From positions 1 through 62,019 of the forward strand of contig JAKLFY010000037.1 in assembly GCA_022710935.1 (NCBI GenBank): 62,019 nucleotides of DNA. The letters are read 5' to 3'. Numbering within the stretch: the first letter of the stretch is position 1; each line of letters starts with the position of its first letter. The translations under genes and the position numbers were made by a program. Below, one piece after another: positions 36,488 to 44,734 of this stretch. The notes below the pieces were generated by a model, which was not told the origin of the DNA, ran no database searches, and was given only the letters and a program-made list of their open reading frames with translations. This DNA comes from Verrucomicrobiota bacterium. Its GTDB lineage: Bacteria > Verrucomicrobiota > Verrucomicrobiia > Limisphaerales > J093.

Positions 36488-36982
36488 ATGGCCAAGCTTG
36501 TCGTCCTCACAGAAGGGTTCGCGGGCACCTCTTTCGAGCTCAAAGGGGAACGGACCACTGTCGGGCGGATGGAGGACAACGCCTTTCAGATCGCCGAGCC
36601 GTCGATCTCGAGCCATCACTGCGAGATCCTGGTGCGCGGCAATGAGGTGGTGGTCAGAGATCTCAACTCGACCAACGGCACATTCATCAACGGCCAGCCC
36701 ATCAAGGAGTCCGTCCTCAAACCGGGCCAGGTCATGCGCCTCGGGTCGGTCGATATCCGCCTGGACGACGGCACTCCACCGCCTCCCGCCAAGCGACAGC
36801 AAGACCATACACAACTGCTCCCGGGCGGAGTCAAACTCACCGAACTCGAACAGGGCGGACGCCAGGTCGGATCCCCCTTCGCCAGGAAGAGCGCCGGAGC
36901 GAACACGCTGTTTCTCTACGTGGGGATTGCTCTTGTGGTGCTGATCATCGGGTTCATCGTGATCCTCGTCTCGCAACTCTAG
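36488..36982 (+). CDS. FHA-domain protein with C-terminal membrane anchor
   Basis: A 164-residue protein. Residues 1-95 are a forkhead-associated domain with the standard signature: GR in TTVGRMEDNAFQI (24-36), S-x-x-H in SISSHHCEIL, and N in LNSTNGTFING. These residues bind phosphothreonine peptides, so the protein should read the output of Ser/Thr kinases. A Pro/Lys/Gln-rich linker leads to one hydrophobic helix (LFLYVGIALVVLIIGFIVIL, about 140-160) at the very C-terminus, placing the FHA domain in the cytoplasm as a tail-anchored protein. It lies 76 bases after repeat locus 1 and converges with hemB (8 bases). The only kinase-like gene in the window is the defective one at the right edge. 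Confidence 0.88.
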   Translation: MAKLVVLTEGFAGTSFELKGERTTVGRMEDNAFQIAEPSISSHHCEILVRGNEVVVRDLNSTNGTFINGQPIKESVLKPGQVMRLGSVDIRLDDGTPPPPAKRQQDHTQLLPGGVKLTELEQGGRQVGSPFARKSAGANTLFLYVGIALVVLIIGFIVILVSQL

Positions 36983-36990
36983 ACGGCCCG

Positions 36991-38007
36991 TCAGATGTCG
37001 CCGGCCCGGTGCCACCGGGCCAGATCCGGCGCCCAGTAGGTGATCAGGATGTCCGCGCCCGCGCGGCGCAGGGCGAGCAGGCTCTCGATCGTCACGGCCT
37101 TCTCCGCAAGCCAGCCATTGGCCGCCGCCGCTTTGATCATCGCGTACTCGCCGCTGACGGCGTACGCCGCCGTGGGGTATCCAAACGTCGTCTTGACGCG
37201 GTAAAGCACATCGAGATACGCCAGCGCAGGTTTCACCATCACGATGTCGGCCCCCTCCTGGATGTCCAGAGCCACCTCGCGCAACGCCTCGAGCGCGTTG
37301 GCCGGGTTCATCTGGTAACTGCGCCGGTCGCCAAACTTCGGGGCCGATTCCGCGGCCTCACGGAAGGGGCCATAAAAAGCCGAGGCATACTTCGCCGCGT
37401 AGGCCATGATCGGCGTGTCGTCGAATCCCGCTCCGTCGAGCGCCGCTCGAATCGCCCGCACGCGGCCGTCCATCATGTCGCTCGGAGCGACAATATCGGC
37501 GCCGGCGTCCGCATGACTCACCGCCGCCCGCGCCAGGAGTGCCAGGGTCGGATCGTTCCGAATTCGGCCGGCATGCCGCCCGCCCGTTTCAACCAAACCG
37601 CAATGCCCGTGACTCATGTATTCGCACAGACAGACGTCAGTGATCACCAGGAGCGACGGCAGTTCGCGTTTGAGGAGACGTACGGCCGACTGCACGATCC
37701 CCTTTGACGCGTAGGCCTCCGACGCACGGGCGTCTTTGCGCGCCGGTATCCCGAAGAGAAGCACGGCCGGCACGCCCAGCTCATGTGCCGCCGCCGCTTC
37801 CTTCACCAACTCGTCAGTCGAAAGCTGGAAAACCCCGGGCATCGACCCGATCGGATTCCGCACCCGCCGACCGGGCCGGGCGAAGAGGGGCAGAACCAGG
37901 CGTTCGACGTCGAGCGTCGTTTCCTGCACCAGCCGCCTCAGGACAGCGGACTGGCGCAGGCGACGCGGGCGATAAACTGGGAATTGGGCAAGCGCAGGCA
38001 CATTCAT
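36991..38007 (-). CDS. hemB: Porphobilinogen synthase (delta-aminolevulinate dehydratase)
   Basis: A 338-residue TIM-barrel enzyme that condenses two 5-aminolevulinate molecules to porphobilinogen in haem and corrinoid synthesis. The two Schiff-base lysines are present: Lys206 in [17 protein letters not shown] and Lys259 in [12 protein letters not shown]. The metal site is the Cys-rich type: [13 protein letters not shown] with Cys126, Cys128 and Cys136, which predicts zinc dependence rather than the Asp-rich magnesium type. Length and N-terminus ([20 protein letters not shown]) are normal. It converges with the FHA gene; upstream on the same strand lies a secreted-protein gene 39 bases away, with no functional link seen. 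No other haem genes are nearby. Confidence 0.97.
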   Translation of the reverse strand: MNVPALAQFPVYRPRRLRQSAVLRRLVQETTLDVERLVLPLFARPGRRVRNPIGSMPGVFQLSTDELVKEAAAAHELGVPAVLLFGIPARKDARASEAYASKGIVQSAVRLLKRELPSLLVITDVCLCEYMSHGHCGLVETGGRHAGRIRNDPTLALLARAAVSHADAGADIVAPSDMMDGRVRAIRAALDGAGFDDTPIMAYAAKYASAFYGPFREAAESAPKFGDRRSYQMNPANALEALREVALDIQEGADIVMVKPALAYLDVLYRVKTTFGYPTAAYAVSGEYAMIKAAAANGWLAEKAVTIESLLALRRAGADILITYWAPDLARWHRAGDI

Positions 38008-38046
38008 CCGGCAATGCTGCGCCTCCCAAAACCGTGTGCAAAGCCT

Positions 38047-40086
38047 TTACTTAACCAACCGGAAGAACATGGTCGTCCCGCTGACCGGGAGCGTCACCAC
38101 GTTGCGGTCCCCGATCACTTCGACCGTGGCGTTCACCACAGCCCAATCGGGAGCCGCCAGGCCCGATGCGCCCTGCACAGCGAACCCTGTCGCCGCGGCC
38201 GGCCAGCTCAGCGTGACATCGGTCCCGACCCGTTCGATGGCGAGCGGGACATCGAGCACAGGCTTGCAGCTTTCGAGCAGGTTCACCCCCGCATTCGGGC
38301 CGCAAGGCCGGATCACGGCGTACTTCACCGATGTGAAGAAGACCTTGCCCGAGACTGTCAACCGGGCAGCCGCCTGCGGGCCCTGATTCACCCCGTTGAA
38401 CTTCATGTCCGGGATTTCCCAATACGCCGTCCGCCACGTGTCGGTGCCTTCAATCGTGACGAGGTAACTGTCATCCGGGAACGCAAGCGTCAGAACACCG
38501 TTGCGCACGGTCTGGTAAACTTCCGGTTTGAACTGGACACCAATCAGCGCCGGGTCGTCGTAATAGGTCGCGCAGATGGCCAGTCGGGCCGGGGGTTGGG
38601 AACTGGGGCCCAAGGCCTCTCCGGTAATGGCGAAGTTGAGGTATTGATGCTGAAAGCCCGGGGTGCCGTCCTCGCGCGCCGGCCGCACGGCCATGCGAAT
38701 ATCGCCCGCCGGGCCGGCCTCGGCCACAATCATCTCCTGGTCGCCGCCGCTGCTGCCGACATCGAGTCCGTTCTTGATATCCTTGCCCAAGTCCAGTTCG
38801 ACGAAGTCCCCGTACACGCCCCTGCAGATGTTCGGATCCTCGTAGCAGGTCTCAAGCGGGTCCTGACCCGCCAGTGGATGGTCGCCCACACGCAACACGG
38901 CCAATTCGAAGCGTGAGACCGCCACCTGACCGTTCATGGACAGGAAGCGCGGACCGGCGGTGAGCGTGCCCGCATTCACGCCCTTGAGATTCACGGCCGG
39001 CACCGTCCAGGAACGCCGGATCCAGACGCCTGACCCTTCCATCGTGTGACGATTGGCGGCCGCGACGAATCCGACGCCTCCCGCGTCGTCAGTCGCATAG
39101 GCTTCCGGACCGAACACCACCCCGAGGCCGGCAAAAGCCGGGTCATCGTAGAAATCGACACAGACCTTGACGGTGCGCGGGTCGTTGCACGGCAAGCCCA
39201 GGTAGTTGTCCGTAATGCCGAAATTCAGATACAGGCCGTCCGGCACAACCGCTCGGCGCTTGTCGCCGGCAGGCCCCACCTCTTCGGCGTACGTCACGGT
39301 CTGATCGCCGTCGTTGAGCACCTGCATGTGATTGTTGGTCCCCGCCGCGACGTCGATTCCGGCGAGATTCGTTTCGGGCTCGGGATCGCATGTCTCCGCC
39401 GGCAGGAACTTATTGATGTCTTCCGGCGTGCCAAAGGCCCCCTCCTGGCCAAACGCAATGACGCGGACGATCAACTCGGGCACCGATTGCATGCGGATCG
39501 TCCCGCCATTGACACCGCCGGCTCCCGTGGCCCCCTGGGCCTCGGCCGAGAGCGAGCCGCAGAAACGTTCGCCGTCGGGGCGAATGCCATTGGGAATCCG
39601 GAATAACACCCAGTTCCAGCGCTTGTTCTTCGCCTCGACCGGGATTTGGCCGCCAGCGGGAGAGCTCAAATAGGGATTCGGCAGGGTTCCGATGAGGAAG
39701 TTGAAGTTGCGCGGCTGGCCGTTGGCGTTCAAAACAGCCGCATCGCCGTAGACTTGCACCAGGATGTCGATGAACTCTTCGTCCGCCCACTCCCAGTAGT
39801 CCATGTCGGCGACGTTGAGATAGCTGCCGGTCACTTTCTTGCCCGTGTGACCGCCAATTGCGAAATCCTCAGTCACCTGGTCGCCCCCGGTGAGAATGTT
39901 CAGATTCCCCGTCCAATAAACATCGGGCGGCTCGAGACCGCCGTCCGTGACCACGTAATGAACGACCTTGCTGGAATCTACTGTTGCAGGCCACTGATCC
40001 GGATCGAATGGACCGGTCTGGGCCAGGCATGAGGTTGCGACGCCCACGCAAAGCGCCGCCAAGGCAAACACGCAGGAAGTTTTCAT
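38047..40086 (-). CDS. Secreted repeat protein of unknown function
   Basis: A 679-residue protein from ATG 40086 with a signal peptide (SCVFALAALCVGVATSCLAQ). Two similar halves can be seen: NNHMQVLNDGDQTVTYAEEVGPAGDKRRAV with LYLNFGITDNYLGLP and VKVCVDFYDDPAFAGLGVVF, then DQEMIVAEAGPAGDIRMAVR with YLNFAITGEALGP and LAICATYYDDPALIGVQFKP. Each half ends in a W-x-x-A/R-x-W-x-x-P stretch. This implies an internal duplication of an about 200-residue beta-rich domain. The C-terminus (SWPAAATGFAVQGASGL, TTMFFRLVK) matches the short module shared by other secreted proteins here. I do not recognise a named family; a glycan-binding or structural role is a guess. The longer frame upstream of 40086 runs into a decayed hairpin repeat and is not coding. 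Confidence 0.75.
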   Translation of the reverse strand: MKTSCVFALAALCVGVATSCLAQTGPFDPDQWPATVDSSKVVHYVVTDGGLEPPDVYWTGNLNILTGGDQVTEDFAIGGHTGKKVTGSYLNVADMDYWEWADEEFIDILVQVYGDAAVLNANGQPRNFNFLIGTLPNPYLSSPAGGQIPVEAKNKRWNWVLFRIPNGIRPDGERFCGSLSAEAQGATGAGGVNGGTIRMQSVPELIVRVIAFGQEGAFGTPEDINKFLPAETCDPEPETNLAGIDVAAGTNNHMQVLNDGDQTVTYAEEVGPAGDKRRAVVPDGLYLNFGITDNYLGLPCNDPRTVKVCVDFYDDPAFAGLGVVFGPEAYATDDAGGVGFVAAANRHTMEGSGVWIRRSWTVPAVNLKGVNAGTLTAGPRFLSMNGQVAVSRFELAVLRVGDHPLAGQDPLETCYEDPNICRGVYGDFVELDLGKDIKNGLDVGSSGGDQEMIVAEAGPAGDIRMAVRPAREDGTPGFQHQYLNFAITGEALGPSSQPPARLAICATYYDDPALIGVQFKPEVYQTVRNGVLTLAFPDDSYLVTIEGTDTWRTAYWEIPDMKFNGVNQGPQAAARLTVSGKVFFTSVKYAVIRPCGPNAGVNLLESCKPVLDVPLAIERVGTDVTLSWPAAATGFAVQGASGLAAPDWAVVNATVEVIGDRNVVTLPVSGTTMFFRLVK

Positions 40087-40278
40087 AGGCTTGATGTGAC
40101 ATGGTCTGTGTACACCTGAAACCCTCGGCTTGTCAAAGAAAATAGCCCCAACAGGAAAACTGCCTCGGGGAGAAACCGCGGCAACAGAAACAGAGCAAAG
40201 CGCCCATTGAACGAATGGCCGGGAAGAGACACCGCGCGGTGCACCGACGAGCGCAAACCCTTGGCACACCCTCCTTGC

Positions 40279-40335
40279 ACCGCGTGGAGGCACGCGACCG
40301 ACAATCTGGATTGCGCCGCGTGGAGAGGCACGCAG
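40279..40335. repeat. Decayed copies of the hairpin module
   Basis: CACCGCGTGGAGGCACGCG (from 40279) and GCCGCGTGGAGAGGCACGC (from 40316) are imperfect versions of the GCCGCGTG-CCCC-CACGCGGC palindrome, with ACCGACAATCTGG between them recalling the inverted end of loci 2 and 3. This is probably an old, degenerate member of the same family. Confidence 0.5.
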
Positions 40336-40546
40336 CACGCGGGCCGTTCGGGTGTGGCGCGGCTGGCCTTCGACCCAGCCGCCCTCCGGCACATCTTGCC
40401 CGATTGTCGCCGGGTGTGATCAGCGGGCTGTGCGCCAGACCCAAGGAAGCCATCCCCCCCGGCACAGGCGCCTGAGCTCATTCAAGCCGAGATGGGGGAG
40501 ATCCCTCGAAACGCAAACTCAATTCCCCCGACGTCGCTCTTCGCCT

Positions 40547-40587
40547 CCTTCGTTTCCTTCGGCTCTTCTCACAGAAGGAAACGAAGG
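40547..40587. repeat. Perfect 14-bp inverted repeat
   Basis: CCTTCGTTTCCTTC (40547-40560) and GAAGGAAACGAAGG (40574-40587) are exact reverse complements separated by 13 bases (GGCTCTTCTCACA). No T-run follows and neither adjacent gene ends here, so a terminator is unlikely. It resembles dispersed intergenic hairpins. Confidence 0.6.
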
Positions 40588-40675
40588 AAACCAAGAAGCA
40601 GGGAGTTGGACCTGCGTTGCCTTCGGATCTGTTGAGGCCCTTCTGCTCAAGTCTGGTCGCGGGCGCGGAATGAAC

Positions 40676-40764
40676 TGTAAAAAAACGTTGACACAGTGAT
40701 CTCGACCTTCGATTAGTTCAACACCACAGGCTCAACTGAGATGAACTGTCAAAAACTGTTGACA
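40676..40764 (+). promoter_or_regulatory. Two tandem TGTNAA-N6-TTGACA dyads, possible promoter/operator
   Basis: TGTAAAAAAACGTTGACA (40676-40693) and TGTCAAAAACTGTTGACA (40747-40764), each preceded by GAAC and followed by CA, lie 71 bp apart as direct repeats. The second is a perfect dyad TGTCAA/TTGACA. TTGACA at 40759-40764 could be a -35 box, with ATAAAT 17 bases downstream (40782-40787) as a weak -10. That would place transcription start near 40794, before ATG 40828. Confidence 0.4.
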
Positions 40765-40827
40765 CACCGATGGGCATCTCAATAAATGAATCATTCTACG
40801 CATTCACGCGTAATCAAAAACCATGAC

Positions 40828-41430
40828 ATGAAGACCAATCCTGTTTCCGAATTCACCAAGTTCTATGCCTCAACGACTCTCGGTTTCCTCCTGGCCGGTT
40901 CGCTCCTCGCGGCTGCCGCCGGCGATCTGGTGCCCTACAAAGGAACAATTTGGGGCGAGATCCCATTCTCCGTCACGACTAGAGAGTTTGTTGTCGCGTA
41001 TGATAGAATGGAACCGGTCAATGAGATTTCCAGTCACCTTGGCAGGGGGACTCAGCAGTACTCGGCAATCGAGTTCGAGCAGAACTCGCAGACCGGCATA
41101 CTGACCTGCATGGGCACTTCTCAGTGCTATGCGGCGAATGGCGACATGCTGCTGCTCACATTCGAGTTGGTGTCGGATGGCCCCTTCAAGCTGAACGAAC
41201 CATTCACATATCGAGGCAGTTTCACGATCCTCCCCCAAGGCACGGGCCGTTTCGCGTTCCCCGACAATGCCGAAACGGACGAAGACGACTTCGGTCTCGG
41301 TGGAGGCACTCTATTCAACGGCATCGGAATCGCCAGTGTTGCCTCAGACGGGAAGGGAGTTCTCCCCTTCTCGCACGATTTCGCGGGGACGATCGCCGTG
41401 CTGCGCGGATCTCCGAAGAAGTCGAAGTAG
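40828..41430 (+). CDS. Hypothetical secreted protein
   Basis: A 200-residue protein from ATG 40828 with a signal peptide (LGFLLAGSLLAAAAGDL). An in-frame ATG at 40786 would add 14 polar residues and would lie upstream of the inferred transcription start, so it is less likely. The mature part is beta-rich with PYKGTIWGEIPFSV, TRGSFTILPQGTGRF-like strands and an acidic loop (NAETDEDDFGLGGG). It ends in Lys/Ser. The pattern LVPYKG...GTFTHLGRG recalls small beta-barrel secreted proteins of PVC bacteria, but I cannot name the family. It converges with the pseudopilin gene, 17 bases apart. The tandem dyads upstream suggest it is regulated. Confidence 0.55.
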   Translation: MKTNPVSEFTKFYASTTLGFLLAGSLLAAAAGDLVPYKGTIWGEIPFSVTTREFVVAYDRMEPVNEISSHLGRGTQQYSAIEFEQNSQTGILTCMGTSQCYAANGDMLLLTFELVSDGPFKLNEPFTYRGSFTILPQGTGRFAFPDNAETDEDDFGLGGGTLFNGIGIASVASDGKGVLPFSHDFAGTIAVLRGSPKKSK

Positions 41431-41447
41431 ACGGGCTCGTCCGCGGG

Positions 41448-42245
41448 TCAATTCCCGCCCTCGTTTGGCTTGAGCCACGGGGTGCCGCCCCAGTACCAGG
41501 ACTGAGCCTTGAGGCTCTCGACGTGGGCGTCGACAAAGGCGACGTTGCTGCGTCCGTTGTGGCGGAGGTGGGGTCCGCCCCAATTCGGGTCGCCGGGCGA
41601 AGTGACACAGCCGGTGCACGGTTCATCGGCCTCCGGGTCGTGGACGATCCAGGCCCCCGGCTTCTCCTTGGAAGCCGAGGTGACACATTGGAGAGGATCT
41701 CTGGTGCGCAGGGGTTGGGTGGCGCTGTCGGTGATATGCACCACACTGCTGGGGCGTTTGACGTCCGTATCCCGGATTGCAGGCCACTGGGCCTTATCCC
41801 AGACTCCAGGCCAATCGCAGCCGCCGAGCCGGAAGTTGGCGCCGTAGTTCGAGACGGCCTGGTCGGCGAGGTCGGTGGGATACACGGCCAGGAATTCCTT
41901 GAACTTCTGCGTGCGGGTGGGACAGCGGAGGAGGTTTGTGGTTTGCTGATAGGGCTGGAGGTAGTTGAACCAGGCCTTGCGGTCCAACTGGTTGCCTATG
42001 AGTGAGAATGTCCACGGAAAGCGCGACTGGTTGTCATCGGCGTAGACCTTGGATGCGACCAGCATTTGGCGGAGGTTATTGACGCAACTGATCGATCGGC
42101 CCTTCTCCTTGGCTCGCGACAGAGCCGGCAACAACATGCCAGCCAGAATCGCGATGATGGCGATGACCACCAGCAACTCGATCAGCGTGAAGCCGCTGCC
42201 GGCGGCGCCATTCCGCGGCTGCGGCGAATGAGTCATGGTCTTCAT
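41448..42245 (-). CDS. Pseudopilin-like secreted protein
   Basis: A 265-residue protein. ATG 42245 overlaps the TGA of the upstream oxidoreductase gene as ATGA, which fixes the start and implies coupled translation. The leader is [18 protein letters not shown] followed by [18 protein letters not shown], with Gly before the cleavage site and Glu5 present. [20 protein letters not shown] is the usual following segment, and the end has the H-X9-D motif as [20 protein letters not shown] (Ala replaces Gly after Asp). It is a paralogue of the protein at 8865-9707. Function is unknown. The link to a Tat-exported dehydrogenase is notable but unexplained. Confidence 0.85.
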   Translation of the reverse strand: MKTMTHSPQPRNGAAGSGFTLIELLVVIAIIAILAGMLLPALSRAKEKGRSISCVNNLRQMLVASKVYADDNQSRFPWTFSLIGNQLDRKAWFNYLQPYQQTTNLLRCPTRTQKFKEFLAVYPTDLADQAVSNYGANFRLGGCDWPGVWDKAQWPAIRDTDVKRPSSVVHITDSATQPLRTRDPLQCVTSASKEKPGAWIVHDPEADEPCTGCVTSPGDPNWGGPHLRHNGRSNVAFVDAHVESLKAQSWYWGGTPWLKPNEGGN

Positions 42246-43522
42246 CCAAGCAGAATCTCCTCCTTCGCGACGTCGAACCGCGCCACCTTCTTCTCGAGGA
42301 ACGCCAGCATGGCCATGTTCAACGCCACCTGGACCTGGAAACCGAACTCGACGTCGCTGACCGGTTTCTCGCGCGTTCGGACGCAGTGGAGAAAGTTCTG
42401 CCAATGGGCGCGGGTTGTGTCGCTGCGTCCGCCTTTGATCTGTTGGCGTTCGCCCTTCTTGGGAATGATCGTGAGGCTGTCGACGCCCGAAGACCAGTCG
42501 GTCTGGAGAACGATCGACCCTTCGTCACCCCGAATGCACGGATCGGTCTGGTACTCGTTGGCCAGGGTGCAGACCATGACCACGCTGAGCTTCTGGGGGT
42601 AATCGAGGCACATGTTGAACGTGTCGGGCACCTCGCGATCGTACGTGTCGTATTTGAAGAGGCCGCCCGAGGCCACAGCCAGCGACGGGAACTTCAGGCC
42701 GAGCAGGCTGACGAAGGGCGTGTAGACATGCGGAAAGAGGTCCGTGCACGGCCCGCCCGCATAGTCGAGGTACTTCCGCCAACTGAAAAACCGATCGACG
42801 GTGAACGGCACCTTGGGCGCGTCGCCCAGGAAGCCGTCCCAGTCGACATCCGGGCCGGGCTGGGCCGTGCGGTCCGGGATCGGCATGCGCTCGCCCCAGT
42901 CGCCGTCCCGGTAGAAGCCGGCCAGCACGAGTTGCGGGCGTCCAATGGCGCCTTGGCGGATGTGATCGCCGACCATGCGCCATTCGGGGCTCGAGTTCGC
43001 CTGGTTGCCGATCTGCACGATCCGCTTGAGCCTTTGTGTCTCGTGGTAAAACTCGCGGCTGAGCGCCGTCTGGGTCCAATGCCCCATCGGTTTCTCGCAG
43101 TAGACGTCCTTGCCGGCGCGGATAGCCGCCAGGGCTTGGGGCACATGCAGCCGATCGGGCGTGGCGACGCAGACAACCTGCACCTCGGGGTCGGCCAGGA
43201 GATCCGGATACCGTCGGTACTTCCTGGCGCCCGTGATCCGGCACGCCTCGTCCAATCGGTGCCCGTAGGTGTCGCTGGCGGCGACGATGGCAAGCCGTTC
43301 CCCGTCCTGAATCAGCTTCTGAACGGTCGCAACGTGGCTCATGCCGCGCCCGCCCACACCGATGAATCCGACGCCGATCCGATCGTTGGCGCCCAGGACA
43401 GTCGGCGAAGCCACATACGGAACAGCGCTCAACAAAGCCGCCCCCCGGGCGGTGGACCTGATAAAGGCGCGACGGGTAAACGGGGATGGGGATTCGGCAC
43501 AATCGGAGAGTCGATGATTCAT
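42242..43522 (-). CDS. Tat-exported Gfo/Idh/MocA-family oxidoreductase
   Basis: A 426-residue protein with a Tat signal ([20 protein letters not shown], residues 15-34). The Rossmann domain follows: [17 protein letters not shown] (48-64) with the GxGGxG dinucleotide loop, [16 protein letters not shown], and CEKPMG (142-147) with the conserved Lys. The C-terminal alpha/beta domain contains [20 protein letters not shown]. The family oxidises or reduces sugars and related polyols with NAD(P). Exported members are numerous in Planctomycetes and Verrucomicrobia and act on diverse glycan-derived sugars; the exact substrate is not visible. The stop overlaps the pseudopilin start. Repeat locus 2 lies just upstream. 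Confidence 0.9.
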   Translation of the reverse strand: MNHRLSDCAESPSPFTRRAFIRSTARGAALLSAVPYVASPTVLGANDRIGVGFIGVGGRGMSHVATVQKLIQDGERLAIVAASDTYGHRLDEACRITGARKYRRYPDLLADPEVQVVCVATPDRLHVPQALAAIRAGKDVYCEKPMGHWTQTALSREFYHETQRLKRIVQIGNQANSSPEWRMVGDHIRQGAIGRPQLVLAGFYRDGDWGERMPIPDRTAQPGPDVDWDGFLGDAPKVPFTVDRFFSWRKYLDYAGGPCTDLFPHVYTPFVSLLGLKFPSLAVASGGLFKYDTYDREVPDTFNMCLDYPQKLSVVMVCTLANEYQTDPCIRGDEGSIVLQTDWSSGVDSLTIIPKKGERQQIKGGRSDTTRAHWQNFLHCVRTREKPVSDVEFGFQVQVALNMAMLAFLEKKVARFDVAKEEILLG

Positions 43523-43602
43523 GGCTTCGTGGTTGTTAAGGCCATACTGAACCTGCCGGCATCGTCACGCAAACTATTCCTGCACAATCCAATTTCCCGC
43601 CG

Positions 43603-43828
43603 GTGCATCTGGTCGTTGTCGGTGTTCTGTCGCCCGGTGAGGGCACCGGGCCTACAACAGAAGGAGACTCCCGCTGCGGGCCGCGTGCCCCCACGCGGCG
43701 CAAGGACAGACATCGGCGCAGACGCCGGGCCAGGGGACCGGGCCTACAAAGGGGCGGACACCGATGTTGTTGGCCGCGTGCCCCCACGCGGCGCAGACTC
43801 CATTCCCACCGACAACCTCCAGACACAC
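43603..43828 (+). repeat. Hairpin repeat element, locus 2, with inverted ends
   Basis: A 226-bp non-coding element between divergent genes. Its ends are near-perfect inverted repeats: 43603-43624 begins GTGCATCTGG and its partner 43807-43828 reads, on the other strand, GTGTGTCTGG then GGTTGTCGGTG (18 of 22 positions match). Inside are the hairpin CCCGGTGAGGGCACCGGG (43633-43650) and two copies of GCCGCGTGCCCCCACGCGGC (43680-43699 and 43773-43792), 93 bp apart. Confidence 0.85.
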
Positions 43829-43896
43829 GGATCTCCCGCACGCCCGTCCGGGATTCCGCACTCGACAGAGCGGCGAGCGCTCCTTAAACGAGCGGC

Positions 43897-44700
43897 GTGC
43901 AGGAACATGTCCGGATTGCCGTCGCCATACTGGCCGCGCTGTTTATCGGTCTTTCCAAGGCCGGTTTTGGCGGTGGCCTGGGCATGTTGACGACGCCGCT
44001 TTGCGTTCTTGCTTTTGGCCCCAGGGACGCGATTGGCATTCTCCTGCCGTTGTTGTGCGCCGGCGACCTCTTTTCGATGTACCATTACTGGGGCAAGTGG
44101 GAACGCAAGAATCTGCTCTACCTGCTGCCGGGCGTCGTGGTGGGAGTCGTAATCGGCGTGCAGTTGATTGGGCGGTTCTCGGCGCGCGAACTCAATCTTG
44201 CCATCGGACTCCTGGCTGTCGCCTTTGTGACTTTTCAACTGGTCAAGGAGGCCGTGTTCAGGGCGGAGGGGGCCTTCGAGCCCAGTCACACGGTTGGAAT
44301 CCCTTGCGGGATCGCATCGGGAATCACATCGACCTTCGCCCATGGCGCCGGGCCAGTGGTGAGCATGTTTCTGATCCCGCAGCGTCTGCCCAAGGTGATG
44401 TACGTCGGAACCACCGTGCTCGTCTTCACCTGGATCAACTGGATCAAGCTCCCCTTTTACTGCCTGGACCGCGACTGGGTGGACTGGACATGGGTGCCGT
44501 CCGAGGGAATCATCAACTGGCACACCCTCCGATCGAGCGCCCTCCTGATGCCGGTCGTCCCGATCGGAGTCTGGCTGGGCGTGTGGCTCAACAGAAAGTT
44601 CTCGGAAGAAGGCTTTTTCAAGGTGATTTACGCACTCGTCTTCCTTGCGGGTGTCCAGCTTATCTTCAACTTCGATCTGACGAAACTCGTGCCGCGGTAA
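43897..44700 (+). CDS. TauE/SafE-family permease
   Basis: A 267-residue membrane protein with about eight hydrophobic segments. IAALFIGLSKAGFGGGLGML at the N-terminus and GIASGITSTFAHGAGPVVSM in the middle are the paired family signatures (the two half-repeats). TauE/SafE proteins export sulfite, sulfoacetate or other small organosulfur anions, or take up related compounds; the substrate here is unknown. The only in-frame start is GTG 43897, with a weak ribosome-binding site. It begins about 70 bases after repeat locus 2 and converges with folC. It has no sulfur-metabolism neighbour. Confidence 0.88.
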   Translation: MQEHVRIAVAILAALFIGLSKAGFGGGLGMLTTPLCVLAFGPRDAIGILLPLLCAGDLFSMYHYWGKWERKNLLYLLPGVVVGVVIGVQLIGRFSARELNLAIGLLAVAFVTFQLVKEAVFRAEGAFEPSHTVGIPCGIASGITSTFAHGAGPVVSMFLIPQRLPKVMYVGTTVLVFTWINWIKLPFYCLDRDWVDWTWVPSEGIINWHTLRSSALLMPVVPIGVWLGVWLNRKFSEEGFFKVIYALVFLAGVQLIFNFDLTKLVPR

Positions 44701-44734
44701 GGGGCCGTCAGGAAACAACCTGTACACTGTGCTG

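Larger units (their letters stand above)
40087..40827. other. Divergent intergenic region with several inverted repeats
   Basis: About 740 bases without a supported gene. It contains two decayed copies of the palindromic module, a 14-bp inverted repeat and two tandem TTGACA-type dyads, all listed separately. Confidence 0.45.

Noticed and set aside
42386-43990. A 534-codon rightward frame antisense to the oxidoreductase that continues across repeat locus 2
   Set aside because: It crosses a non-coding repeat element and two unrelated regions; the sense gene is clear.
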